Translations under genes and position numbers: made by a program
Shown: in pieces, positions 6,780 through 14,202 of the stretch
Layout of the letters: each line of letters opens with the position of its first letter
Numbering within the stretch: the first letter of the stretch is position 1
Assembly (NCBI GenBank): GCA_046728075.1
Contig: JBKPDV010000190.1
Location: forward strand, 1-22,452
Reading direction: 5' to 3'
From: JBKPDV01 sp046728075
GTDB lineage: Bacteria; Acidobacteriota; Thermoanaerobaculia; UBA5066; Gp7-AA6
Length of the DNA stretch: 22,452 nt
The notes under the pieces: generated by a model
Seen by the model: only the letters and a program-made list of their open reading frames with translations
The model's database searches: none
What the model was told of the DNA's origin: nothing

Positions 6780-6937
6780 GGTCTCCTCCTTTTGTTTTCG
6801 AAGCGGGCCGGCCTTAAGCCTTCCTCTATCGGCTCGGGTCTTGCGGAGCGGCCCTTTGTTCACTCTCAGCCGGATACGAGCATCCGCCGCGGATTGGATT
6901 TCTGTACCGAAGGTGATAAAGGAGATCTTTAGATTCG

Positions 6938-7522
6938 ATGTCATCCAGCCCTGGAGAGACTGACCGCGCGCTGATCGCTCGCGTCGAGGCGCGGGACGCC
7001 GACGCCCTCGCCGCGCTCTACGACATGTACGCTGCCCGGCTCCTGGGCCTGGCAGCCCGGATCCTCGGAGATACGGGCGAGGCGGAAGAGGTTCTCCAGG
7101 AGGTCTTCCTCTTCGTGTGGCGCGCCGCAGCGACCTTCGACCCCGCGAGAGGAAGCGTTCTGGCCTGGCTGCTCGTGGCGACTCGAAGCCGAGCGATCGA
7201 CCGCCTGCGGACGCGACGCCCGGCCGCGCGCGCGGGCTTGACGCGGGTGGACCGGGTTCCGGACAAGCCCGATCCGCGCGACGTCGAGGCCGACTCCGCG
7301 ACTCGCGAGTGGGAGACCCTGTGCCGCGCGGCGATTGGCGAACTGCCGCCCGAGCAGAGGGTCGTCCTGGAGCTGGCCTACTTCGAGGGCCTGACGCATC
7401 AGGAGATCTCCCAGAAAACATCGACCCCGCTCGGGACGGTGAAGACGCGTGTGCGCCTGGGACTGATGAAACTTAAAGATCGAATCCGACCGTATCGTCA
7501 GGGTGGGACCCATGGCTCATAG
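6938..7522 (+). CDS. ECF RNA polymerase sigma factor (SigK/RskA-associated type)
   Basis: A 194-residue sigma-70 family factor with region 2 at about 25-95 (core-binding GEAEEVLQEVFLFVWR at 47-62, and the -10-reading helix near LLVATRSRAIDRLR). Region 4 is at about 134-183 (LPPEQRVVLELAYFEGLTHQEIS and a GTVKTRVRLGL recognition helix). Regions 1.1 and 3 are absent, as expected for ECF factors. GGAGAT lies about 11 nt before ATG 6938, a slightly long spacing. The next gene encodes an RskA-type anti-sigma factor and overlaps by 11 nt, so the two are translated together. The divergent DUF4331 gene shares the 158-bp control region. I could not define an ECF-type promoter there with confidence. Confidence 0.93.
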   Translation: MSSSPGETDRALIARVEARDADALAALYDMYAARLLGLAARILGDTGEAEEVLQEVFLFVWRAAATFDPARGSVLAWLLVATRSRAIDRLRTRRPAARAGLTRVDRVPDKPDPRDVEADSATREWETLCRAAIGELPPEQRVVLELAYFEGLTHQEISQKTSTPLGTVKTRVRLGLMKLKDRIRPYRQGGTHGS

Positions 7523-8288
7523 CGAGAGGCACGAAGAGTTCGCCGCTCTCCAGGCCCTGGGCGTGCCGCTCGGGGACGAATCGGAGGAGTTTTCCGCTCA
7601 TCTCCGAGACGGTTGCGCAGCGTGTGAGCAGCTTCTCGGCGAGTTCGGCGATGCGGCCAACGCGTTCGCCGCGCAAGCGAACCCGATCCGGCCGCGGCCC
7701 GAGATCCGCGAGAAGCTTCTGGCCTCGCTCGGCCCGATTCGCGCGCCTTCGCCCCCACCTGCGCCGAGCCGCGCGGTGCGCTTTCTCGTCGGGATCGCGG
7801 CGGGGCTCATGCTCCTCTTCGTCGCGATGGATGATCTCAAGCTGCGGCGCCAGCGGGAAGAGCTCCAGAGTCAGACCGCCCAGCTCTCCGAGCATCTCGA
7901 CAAGGCGCGCCGCGATCTCGCCCGAAATAATCTTCGCGATGTCGTGCTCCAGAGCGACGACGTCCGGGTGCTCTTCCTGGGCGGTCAGGGCCCGCAGCCC
8001 GGCGCTCGCGCGAGAGTCTTCTGGAGCGACAAGGCCAGGCGAGGCATTCTCGTGGCCGGCAATCTCACGCCGCTCGAGCCGGGCAAGCAGTACGAGCTCT
8101 GGGTCTTCGCGGCCGGCAAACCCGTTGCTGCCGGCGTCTTCGACCCGGATGCGGAAGGCCGCGCTCTCTTCGAGTCCCCCGAGCTTTCGGCGATCGCCTC
8201 CGCCGAAAATTTCGCGGTCACCATCGAGCCCCGAGGCGGCGTGCCCGCCCCGACCGGACCGATCGTGCTGGTGGGGAAACCCTCCTAA
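7512..8288 (+). CDS. RskA-family anti-sigma factor
   Basis: A 258-residue membrane protein. The cytoplasmic N-terminal part carries a zinc-finger-like anti-sigma motif, H30 with C35 and C38 (HLRDGCAAC). A transmembrane helix is at about 88-106, followed by a coiled-coil stretch at about 108-140. The periplasmic RskA domain occupies about 150-258 (QYELWVFAAGKPVAAGVFDP is characteristic). In SigK/RskA systems the N-terminal domain holds the sigma factor until proteolysis releases it. ATG 7512 is chosen over GTG 7503 because AGGGTGG is correctly spaced before it. It overlaps the sigma gene by 11 nt. The sigma-54-like promoter and small RNA candidate lie downstream. Confidence 0.9.
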   Translation: MAHSERHEEFAALQALGVPLGDESEEFSAHLRDGCAACEQLLGEFGDAANAFAAQANPIRPRPEIREKLLASLGPIRAPSPPPAPSRAVRFLVGIAAGLMLLFVAMDDLKLRRQREELQSQTAQLSEHLDKARRDLARNNLRDVVLQSDDVRVLFLGGQGPQPGARARVFWSDKARRGILVAGNLTPLEPGKQYELWVFAAGKPVAAGVFDPDAEGRALFESPELSAIASAENFAVTIEPRGGVPAPTGPIVLVGKPS

Positions 8289-8348
8289 GAGCGCCGAGAA
8301 CGCGCGGGATCGTCGGGAACGCCGGGAAGTTGGGCCGCCAGCCGACCC

Positions 8349-8364
8349 CGGCATGCAAGTTGCT
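8349..8364 (+). promoter_or_regulatory. Sigma-54 (RpoN)-like promoter
   Basis: CGGCATGCAAGTTGCT has GG at 8350-8351 and GC at 8362-8363, separated by exactly 10 nt. It agrees with the consensus TGGCAC-N5-TTGC at most positions. Transcription would start at about 8375. No enhancer-binding site is obvious. Confidence 0.5.
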
Positions 8365-8374
8365 GTAGAAGCCC

Positions 8375-8451
8375 CAGGTCGGGCTGCGCCTTTCGCACAA
8401 TCGGCTGGACCGACTGACGCCGCCCCGGCGAGAGTCGGGGCGGCTTTTTTT
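8375..8451 (+). ncRNA. Candidate small RNA, about 77 nt
   Basis: The predicted transcript runs from the +1 of the sigma-54-like promoter to the end of the intrinsic terminator. It can fold into GTCGG (8378-8382) with CCGAC (8410-8414), enclosing TGCG-CCTTT-CGCA (8385-8397), followed by the terminator stem. No open frame of useful length is present. It sits between convergent genes, so it is not a 5' leader. A target cannot be named. An alternative is that this is only the 3' UTR and terminator of the sigma/anti-sigma operon. Confidence 0.45.
8419..8451 (+). terminator. Intrinsic terminator
   Basis: An 8-bp perfect stem GCCGCCCC/GGGGCGGC with a 10-nt loop is followed by seven T (8445-8451). 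It ends the small RNA candidate and any read-through from the anti-sigma gene. Confidence 0.93.
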
Positions 8452-8478
8452 GAGCACCGATGCCGGCTCCCGGTTTCC

Positions 8479-8545
8479 TCCTTCCCGGCGTTCCCGTTGT
8501 TTACTTCCCGGCGTTTCCCGCGCGTTCCCGCGCGTTCCCGGCGTT
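8479..8545. repeat. Degenerate TTCCCGGC/GTTCCCG repeat tract
   Basis: Six imperfect units of the type (C/G)GTTCCCG, with spacing of 7-10 nt, fill the space up to the S9 peptidase stop codon. The inverse unit occurs at 8312-8329 on the other side of the small RNA cassette. Confidence 0.6.
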
Positions 8546-8548
8546 CTT

Positions 8549-10780
8549 CTACAGGTTTTCCTCGAAGAACTTCGCGATCGCCGAGTTGCGAAAGTCGATC
8601 GCGGCCTTTCCACGAAAACCGTGCTTCTGGCCGGGCGCGACTCTCAGCTCGTACTGCTTGCCGGCTTTGATCAGAGCATCCACGAACGCGACCGTATTCT
8701 GCAGGTGGACGTTGTCGTCCGCCGTGCCGTGGATCAGGAGAAGCTTCGCCGTCAGGCTCGCCGCCTTCGTCAATGGGGCGGAGGCTTCGTAGCCCTTCGG
8801 GTTTTCCTGCGGCGTCCTCATGTAGCGCTCGGTGTAGATCGTGTCGTAAAACTTCCAGTGCGTCACGGGCGCTCCCGCCACCCCGCACTTCCAGACGTCC
8901 GGCGCGTTGGTCAGCGAGTAGAGCGTCATGTAGCCGCCGTAGGACCAGCCCCAGATGCCAATGCGGGATCCGTCCACGTAGGGGAGCCCCTTCAGGTATC
9001 GGACCCCGGCGAGCTGATCCGCCAACTCCCGTTTTCCCGTCTCCTTCACGATCGTCGATTCCCAGGCGTGGCCGCGACCCCAGGAGCCTCGGTTGTCCAG
9101 GCTCCAGATGAGGTAGCCGCGCTGCGCCAGATACTGATCGAGCGGCGAGACCGACCCCCATGCATCGCGCACGACCTGCGCGTGAGGACCCCCGTAAACG
9201 AACACGATGGCCGGGTACTTCTTCTTCGAGTCGAAGTCAGGCGGCTTCGTCAAATGGGCCAGGAGCTTCGTCCCGTCGGCCGCCGCGACCTCCAGCTCTT
9301 CCGGCGGCGCGAGGTCGTATTCGGAGAGCCGGTTATCGGCTTGCCAGACGGCGCGCACCGTCTTGCCCGTGTCGTCCAAGAGTGAAAGCACCGGCGGCTG
9401 GGAGACTGCCGAGAAGCTGTCCAGCAGCTGGCGGCCGTCCGGCGAGAGCTCCGGTGTGTGCGTTCCCCTCGGATTCGTCGAGATGAGCTTGGAAAAACCC
9501 TTCCCGTCGAGCCCGACTCGGTAGATCGGCCGCTGAAGCGGGCTCTCCTGCGTCGCCGTGAAGTACACGAAGCCCTTTTTCGAGTCCACGCCCGCCACGT
9601 GATCGACCATCCAGTCGCCGCGCGTGATCGCTTCGAGCGGACCGCCGGAGACCCTGCCGACGTAGAGGTGTGCGAAGCCGCTTCTCTCGGACTTCCAGAG
9701 AAAGCGCCCATCCGCCAGAAAGTGAGGCGGCGATGCGCCATCGTCGTTGATCCAGAAGGGATCCTCCTCCGTAAAGAGAACGCGAAACGCCCCGCCCGGC
9801 TCCCAGAGCCGAACTTCCTGCCGGGTCTGCGGGCGGTTGAGGACCCGATAGCAGACGGATTTACCGTCCACCGTCCAGGAAAAGGAAGGGGCGATGTAGG
9901 TCTCTCCATCGAAGTCCACGGCGCCGCGCGGTGTCCCATCGATGCCGATCACGCGGAAAGAGGGGATCGGGTTGCGGGCGCCGGCCTTGGGATACCGTTG
10001 CCACTGGACCTTGGCCGGGACTGCGAGAAAGTCCGTCAGCGGGTAGGGCTCGATCGGCCGGTCATCCAGACGCAGATAGGCGATCCGCGACGAGTCGGGG
10101 GACCACTCGTAAGCGCGGGCGGATCGGCTCGCGAGCTCCTCTTCGTAGACCCAATCGAGCTTGCCGTTCAGGATGAGCTCGCTCCCGTCGGAAGTCAGCC
10201 GTGTTTCCTTGCCCGAGGCGACCTCGACGACCCAGAGATCGTTGCTCCGAACGAACGCGACGCGCTTGCCGTCGGGCGAAAAGCTCGCGACCTCCTCCTC
10301 TCCCGGTCCTCGCGTGAGCCGATCGATCTTTCCGTCGGCGGCGCGGCACAGCCAGAGGTCTCCTGCGCCCGAGAGAAGGACCGTCCGGCCGTCCGGAGAC
10401 CAGCGGTAGCCTTCCAGCGAGACCCGCCGCGAGGCGGCCGGCTCCTTCTCGACGCCGGGAGCGACTTCGGAGGGCTTCGGGTCCTCGGGAAGCGTCAGCG
10501 TGGACGTGGAAAGGATCAGACGCTTGCGGCCGGTGGAAACCTCCTCGAGCCACAGCTCGGAGGCGGCCTCGCCCCCGGCGCCCTTCCTCACGACATACGA
10601 AAAACTCTTCGAGTCCGCCAGCCACGTCAGGCCGGCGAGAGGACGACCCGACATCCACTCGGAAGAGAGGTCGCCGATCGCGAGCTTCCTTTTCTGCGCG
10701 GCTGCCGGCGAAGCGGGCGTGGAGAGCAGAAGCGGCAGAACGAGAGAGAGATGCCAGCGGGCGCGGCGTGTGAAGGTCAC
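8549..10780 (-). CDS. S9 family dipeptidyl-peptidase IV-like serine peptidase, secreted
   Basis: A 743-residue exopeptidase. The signal peptide covers residues 1-28 (ending SPAAA before Q29). The DPP-IV N-terminal beta-propeller (PF00930) spans about 90-450. It includes the WVYEEE segment (about 210-215) that, in DPP-IV, holds the substrate's free N-terminus. The S9 alpha/beta-hydrolase domain is at about 515-743. The nucleophile is S613 in GWSYGGY, the likely acid is D688 in HGTADDNVH and the base is H720 in GQKHGF. It should remove N-terminal dipeptides in the periplasm or outside. GTG 10780 is chosen because GGAGGAAG lies just upstream. Starts at 10831 or 11047 would overlap the divergent gene or its promoter. 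Confidence 0.93.
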   Translation of the reverse strand: MTFTRRARWHLSLVLPLLLSTPASPAAAQKRKLAIGDLSSEWMSGRPLAGLTWLADSKSFSYVVRKGAGGEAASELWLEEVSTGRKRLILSTSTLTLPEDPKPSEVAPGVEKEPAASRRVSLEGYRWSPDGRTVLLSGAGDLWLCRAADGKIDRLTRGPGEEEVASFSPDGKRVAFVRSNDLWVVEVASGKETRLTSDGSELILNGKLDWVYEEELASRSARAYEWSPDSSRIAYLRLDDRPIEPYPLTDFLAVPAKVQWQRYPKAGARNPIPSFRVIGIDGTPRGAVDFDGETYIAPSFSWTVDGKSVCYRVLNRPQTRQEVRLWEPGGAFRVLFTEEDPFWINDDGASPPHFLADGRFLWKSERSGFAHLYVGRVSGGPLEAITRGDWMVDHVAGVDSKKGFVYFTATQESPLQRPIYRVGLDGKGFSKLISTNPRGTHTPELSPDGRQLLDSFSAVSQPPVLSLLDDTGKTVRAVWQADNRLSEYDLAPPEELEVAAADGTKLLAHLTKPPDFDSKKKYPAIVFVYGGPHAQVVRDAWGSVSPLDQYLAQRGYLIWSLDNRGSWGRGHAWESTIVKETGKRELADQLAGVRYLKGLPYVDGSRIGIWGWSYGGYMTLYSLTNAPDVWKCGVAGAPVTHWKFYDTIYTERYMRTPQENPKGYEASAPLTKAASLTAKLLLIHGTADDNVHLQNTVAFVDALIKAGKQYELRVAPGQKHGFRGKAAIDFRNSAIAKFFEENL

Positions 10781-10832
10781 GGTTCTTCCTCCAGTCCTTT
10801 CCGTCGCGAAACGAGAAGCCGATTCTTTCATC

Positions 10833-10838
10833 GATAAT
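10833..10838 (+). promoter_or_regulatory. -10 box of the TIM-barrel-like gene
   Basis: GATAAT lies 7 nt before ATG 10846, so transcription would start at or next to the start codon. The earlier ATG at 10837 overlaps the box and is therefore unlikely to be used. Confidence 0.4.
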
Positions 10839-10845
10839 GCGTGCG

Positions 10846-11871
10846 ATGAAGGGACGCGCCGCCGGGATCCTGCTCGCCACGCTCGTCGCCTCCGCCGGGC
10901 CTGCCGAAAAGAGCAAGCCTCGGCCTCCGGGACTGGGTCTGGCTGCCGAGCTGGAGAAGAATCTGCCCGCCGAGACAGAGCGGAAGTTGATGGCTCAGCT
11001 GCGGGCGACCGGCGTTTCGGTTTTCGGTCTTTCTGTCGCCTGGCCATCGGCGGAGCCCGCGCCCGGAAAGTACGACGTGGCGTCTGTGATCCGCGCGGCC
11101 CGCGTTCTGCGCCAGTCCGGTGCGAGCGTTCACCTGGACCTTCCGCTCGTGGTCGGGCGAGAGAAAACAGTGCCGGCGGATCTCGCGCATGCCGCTTTCG
11201 ACGATCCCAAGTTGTCGATCCGGCTCGGCCAGCTTCTCGATGCCCTGACGCCGGGGCTTCTCGATTGCTCGAGCCTCTCGCTTGGTTACGAAGCCGACGT
11301 GTATTTTTTCGACAAGCAGGAGGAGCTGAAAGCGTTCCGCCTCCTCCTGGACGGAGCCGTGAGCGTCCTTCAAAAAAAAGCTCCCGACCTGGCAGTCGGA
11401 GTGACCACGCTCGCGCCGACAGAGAGCCCAGCCCCTGTCGTGGCCGCGATGATTCACCAGCGAAGTCCCGTCCTCTTCTATGTCTATGCCCCCTTCGAAC
11501 GGAAACGGCCCTTCGTCCACCGCGAGCCTTCCGCGATCGAAGAGGACTGGAAAGAGCTCCTGAAGGGGGCGGGTGGCCGGCCCATTGCCTTTCCGGAGGT
11601 CAGCTACTCGTCTTCCCCACAGAATGAATCGAGCCCGGAGAAACAGGCTGAGTTCGTAAGGAGGCTCCGGCGCCTGGTCGCCCGGACGGATGGGCGAACC
11701 CTTCTCTTCGCTCGTTACGTGTCCTGGCGAGATGCGAAGCCGGACCCGGAGGAATCCAGCAACAATTCGGACGTGCGGCGCGGGGCCGCGTTCTTTGCCC
11801 ACCGGGGACTCCAGACCTGGAAGGGAGAAGGCAAGCCGGCGTGGAAGGAGTGGCTCAGAGCGGCGCGCTGA
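10846..11871 (+). CDS. Secreted TIM-barrel-like protein, glycoside-hydrolase-like
   Basis: A 341-residue protein with an N-terminal signal peptide (hydrophobic core at about 7-17, likely cut after ASA). The fold pattern resembles GH5/GH10/GH53-type barrels. A tryptophan followed by PGKYDVASVIRAARVLRQSGASVHLDLPL matches the 'xxPGxYDF...hGhxVxLxxxW' stretch after the second to third strands. Possible acid/base and nucleophile glutamates are E149 (SLGYEADVYF, where an NE pair would be expected) and E251 (IAFPEVSYSS). The NE motif is not canonical, so enzymatic activity is uncertain. The gene is divergent from the S9 peptidase (65 bp) and 71 bp upstream of fbp. No named family is assigned. Confidence 0.75.
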   Translation: MKGRAAGILLATLVASAGPAEKSKPRPPGLGLAAELEKNLPAETERKLMAQLRATGVSVFGLSVAWPSAEPAPGKYDVASVIRAARVLRQSGASVHLDLPLVVGREKTVPADLAHAAFDDPKLSIRLGQLLDALTPGLLDCSSLSLGYEADVYFFDKQEELKAFRLLLDGAVSVLQKKAPDLAVGVTTLAPTESPAPVVAAMIHQRSPVLFYVYAPFERKRPFVHREPSAIEEDWKELLKGAGGRPIAFPEVSYSSSPQNESSPEKQAEFVRRLRRLVARTDGRTLLFARYVSWRDAKPDPEESSNNSDVRRGAAFFAHRGLQTWKGEGKPAWKEWLRAAR

Positions 11872-11927
11872 GGCGCGCCGCGATCGGGGAACTAGATTGC
11901 CAGCACAGACGATTGCCCCGCTGCGGC

Positions 11928-11933
11928 TAGAAT
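11928..11933 (+). promoter_or_regulatory. -10 box of fbp
   Basis: TAGAAT within GGCTAGAATCCCC, 9 nt before ATG 11943. This gives a 5' leader of a few bases at most and no space for a Shine-Dalgarno sequence. The same GGCTAGAATCCCC string precedes the APC permease. Confidence 0.45.
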
Positions 11934-11942
11934 CCCCAGCCA

Positions 11943-12938
11943 ATGTTTGTTGCCACTCTGGACCGTTTCATTCTCGAGTCCGAGCACGCCCACCCGGGCG
12001 CGACAGGGGAGCTGTCGCAGCTACTGATGAGGTTCGGCGTGGCGGGAAAACGGATCGCGCGCGAGCTCGCGCTGGCCGGTTTGAAAAGGGAACTGGGCTC
12101 GGCCGCTTCGACGAACATTCAGGGAGAAGAGCAGAAGAAGATCGACGTCCTGGCCAACGAGATCCTGCTGGAGACCTTCGACTACGGCGGACTCGTGACG
12201 CTCGCCGCCTCGGAGGAGATGGAGGAGGCATTCGTCTACACGGGCAACACCGAGGAGGGCCGCTACGCGATCCTCTTCGACCCCATTGACGGCTCTTCCA
12301 ACATAGACGTGAACGGCACGCTCGGCACGATCTTTTCCGTTCGCCGGAGAGGAGAGCGGGGCGAGGCCGATCTCCTCGCATCCGGGCGCGAGCAGATCGC
12401 CGCCGGATACATCCTCTTTGGCCCGGCGACGGTGTTCGTCTACACCTGCGGAGAGGCGGTACACGCGTTCGCCCTCGATCCGTCGATCGGGGAGTTCCTC
12501 CTGACCGATCGCACCGTCCGGATGCCCGCCCGCGGACGTGCCTACGCCGCCAACGAAGGGCGCAGCCTCGGATGGCCGGCCGGGGTCCGCGCCTTCACGG
12601 ACTACTTGAAGGAGTTCGATCCCGAGAGCGGGCGCCCCTATTCGACCCGGTATTCGGGCTGCCTCGTGGCCGACTTCCATCGGATCCTCCTCGAGGGGGG
12701 CATCTATTACTACCCTCCCGACGCGACCGGCGGAGCGAAACGCAAGGGAAAGCTGCGAGTTCTCTACGAATGTCATCCGCTCGCCCTCCTGGCTGAGCAC
12801 GCCGGCGGCCGCGCGTCGACCGGCCACCAGAACGTGCTCGACGTTGTCCCGGAAGCGCTCCACGCGCGGATCCCGTTCGCAATCGGCAGCTCCACCGAAG
12901 TCTCTCTCTATGAGAGGTTCCTGAAGGAAGAGAGTTAA
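11943..12938 (+). CDS. fbp: Class I fructose-1,6-bisphosphatase
   Basis: A 331-residue enzyme that hydrolyses fructose 1,6-bisphosphate to fructose 6-phosphate in gluconeogenesis. The metal-binding signature DPIDGSSNID is at 113-122. The catalytic acidic pair SEE is at 90-92. NEG at 204-206 and YSTRYSGCLVADFHR at about 233-247 line the substrate phosphate site. The K270-LRVLYE276 segment carries the last metal-binding glutamate. Length is normal for class I FBPase. The N-terminal helix is present, but AMP regulation cannot be judged. The start at ATG 11943 follows a -10 box by 9 nt with no ribosome binding site. A HupE-like gene follows at 57 bp, and the two may be cotranscribed. Confidence 0.97.
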   Translation: MFVATLDRFILESEHAHPGATGELSQLLMRFGVAGKRIARELALAGLKRELGSAASTNIQGEEQKKIDVLANEILLETFDYGGLVTLAASEEMEEAFVYTGNTEEGRYAILFDPIDGSSNIDVNGTLGTIFSVRRRGERGEADLLASGREQIAAGYILFGPATVFVYTCGEAVHAFALDPSIGEFLLTDRTVRMPARGRAYAANEGRSLGWPAGVRAFTDYLKEFDPESGRPYSTRYSGCLVADFHRILLEGGIYYYPPDATGGAKRKGKLRVLYECHPLALLAEHAGGRASTGHQNVLDVVPEALHARIPFAIGSSTEVSLYERFLKEES

Positions 12939-12957
12939 GGGAATCCGATCTCCCCCG

Positions 12958-12977
12958 TCCTCCGTAAGGGCGGAGGA
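12958..12977 (+). other. Hairpin between fbp and the HupE-like gene
   Basis: TCCTCCG/CGGAGGA with a TAAGGG loop. The 3' arm contains the only GGAGG before ATG 12996, about 19 nt away. It could weaken translation of the downstream gene or act as a processing site. It has no T tract, so it is not a typical terminator. Confidence 0.4.
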
Positions 12978-12995
12978 GGGCAACGCGTTCTGACC

Positions 12996-14108
12996 ATGAG
13001 ACACAGGCGCCTGTGGGTCCTCTCGACGATTCTCGCCGGCGTGTGCGGCGCTTTCGGCGCGGCCGATCTCCCGGCCCACGAGCTCGGGACGATTCGCACG
13101 TACGCCGACTTTCACCGCGACGGAAGGTTCTTTATCGAGATCTTCATCGACCGGGAGCACCTGCCGCCGGGGTTCGCCGCGTCGGCAGTGCTTTCCCGGG
13201 CGCCGATTGGCGGCCTATCGGCCTCCCTCGAGCGGGCGCCCGTCGGAAGAATCCTGGCGGAAGTCGCCAATCACTCTGCTGTCTTCTTCGACAGCCGTCC
13301 GGTGCCGTTCGAGCTTGCCTGGAAGAATCCGGATTCTGCGGCGGCCGAGTCGATTCTTCAGCTCGCCGGCGACGTCCCGAGCGGTGCCCGCGTGTTCGTC
13401 TGGAAGAATTCGCTTCCGCTGGGTACCTATCTGCTGACGATCCAGTCGGAGGGAGTAGACACCCCCGCACGCCAATGGGTCGAGGGAGGAAGCGGCAGCG
13501 TCCCCTTCGCGCTGAATGCCTCTGTCGTCCCTCCGACGCGCGGCCAGATCGCGCGACAATATCTGAGTCTCGGCTACACGCACATCCTTCCCAAGGGCCT
13601 GGATCACATCCTCTTCGTGCTCGGAATCTTTCTCCTGAGCACTCGTTTGAAGCCGGTGCTGGTCCAGGTCACCGCGTTCACCGTCGCCCACACGATCACG
13701 CTCGCCCTGACGATGTACGGTGTCGTCTCCCTCCGCTCCTCAGTCGTCGAGCCCTTGATCGCGGTTTCGATCGTCTACGTCGCCGTCGAAAACGTGCTCC
13801 GGCCGCAGCTCTCCCGATGGCGGGTGGCGCTCGTCTTCGCGTTCGGGCTCCTGCACGGGATGGGTTTCGCGGGCGTGCTCTCGCAGCTCGGCCTTCCGCG
13901 CTCGGAGTTCGCGACGGCGCTTCTTTGCTTCAACGCCGGCGTCGAGCTCGGCCAGCTCTCCGTCATCCTCCTTGCCTTCCTCCTGCTCGGCCTGCCCTTC
14001 CGCCGGGAGACCTGGTACCGCCGGCGGGTCGTCGTGCCAGCGTCGCTGGCGATCGCGGCCGTGGGCCTCTTCTGGGCAATTCAGCGAATCCTTCCGTCGG
14101 TTATCTAG
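12996..14108 (+). CDS. HupE/UreJ-family membrane protein
   Basis: A 370-residue protein. The signal peptide covers about 1-28 (ending DLPAHE). A soluble extracytoplasmic domain of about 150 residues follows, and then a HupE/UreJ_2 membrane domain from about 188 to the end with six to seven helices. The family core is intact: GYTHILPKGLDHILFVLG at about 193-210 (H196, D203, H204), VAHTITL with H232, VEPLIAVSIVYVAVEN at about 251-266 and GLLHGMGFAG with H287. Members are linked to nickel or cobalt uptake near hydrogenase or urease genes, but many, like this one, stand alone, so the substrate is open. The buried histidines suggest metal binding. It lies downstream of fbp with no functional link that I can see. 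Confidence 0.88.
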   Translation: MRHRRLWVLSTILAGVCGAFGAADLPAHELGTIRTYADFHRDGRFFIEIFIDREHLPPGFAASAVLSRAPIGGLSASLERAPVGRILAEVANHSAVFFDSRPVPFELAWKNPDSAAAESILQLAGDVPSGARVFVWKNSLPLGTYLLTIQSEGVDTPARQWVEGGSGSVPFALNASVVPPTRGQIARQYLSLGYTHILPKGLDHILFVLGIFLLSTRLKPVLVQVTAFTVAHTITLALTMYGVVSLRSSVVEPLIAVSIVYVAVENVLRPQLSRWRVALVFAFGLLHGMGFAGVLSQLGLPRSEFATALLCFNAGVELGQLSVILLAFLLLGLPFRRETWYRRRVVVPASLAIAAVGLFWAIQRILPSVI

Positions 14109-14153
14109 CCGCCTAGCCTCGGGAGAACTCCTTTTCAGGCGGATGCCGCTGGA

Positions 14154-14186
14154 GTCCTCAGTCCTCAGTCCTCGGCCCTCAGTCGG
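14154..14186. repeat. Direct heptamer repeat array, unit GTCCTCA
   Basis: GTCCTCA at 14154-14160 and 14161-14167, GTCCTCG at 14168-14174, GCCCTCA at 14175-14181, then GTCGG. The array ends just before the -10 box of the MTHFR fusion gene. Confidence 0.85.
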
Positions 14187-14187
14187 T

Positions 14188-14193
14188 TACGAT
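14188..14193 (+). promoter_or_regulatory. -10 box of the homocysteine methyltransferase/MTHFR gene
   Basis: TACGAT lies 9 nt before the TTG start at 14203, the same spacing as at fbp. The heptamer array occupies the -35 region, and no -35 consensus is visible. Confidence 0.35.
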
Positions 14194-14202
14194 GCGCCTG
14201 CT

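Larger units (their letters stand above)
8314..8496. repeat. 16-bp inverted repeat bounding the small RNA cassette
   Basis: CGGGAACGCCGGGAAG at 8314-8329 is exactly complementary to CTTCCCGGCGTTCCCG at 8481-8496. The enclosed 151 bp contain the sigma-54-like promoter, the RNA candidate and its terminator. Confidence 0.7.

Noticed and set aside
6780..7421. Upstream extension of the DUF4331 frame to 7421
   Set aside because: It overlaps the ECF sigma gene on the other strand and lies before the Shine-Dalgarno sequence and signal peptide at 6779.
9458..10837. 459-codon plus-strand open frame inside the S9 peptidase gene
   Set aside because: It is antisense to conserved DPP-IV sequence and has the biased composition of a shadow frame.
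12958..12977. Hairpin after fbp as an intrinsic terminator
   Set aside because: No T tract follows, and the downstream gene begins 18 nt later.
12021..13160. Long minus-strand frame across fbp and the HupE-like gene
   Set aside because: It spans two well-supported plus-strand genes and shows no recognisable domain.
13972..14202. Longer N-terminus for the MTHFR fusion (start at 13972 or 14143)
   Set aside because: It overlaps the HupE-like gene and translates the GTCCTCA repeat array. Conserved sequence begins only after 14203.
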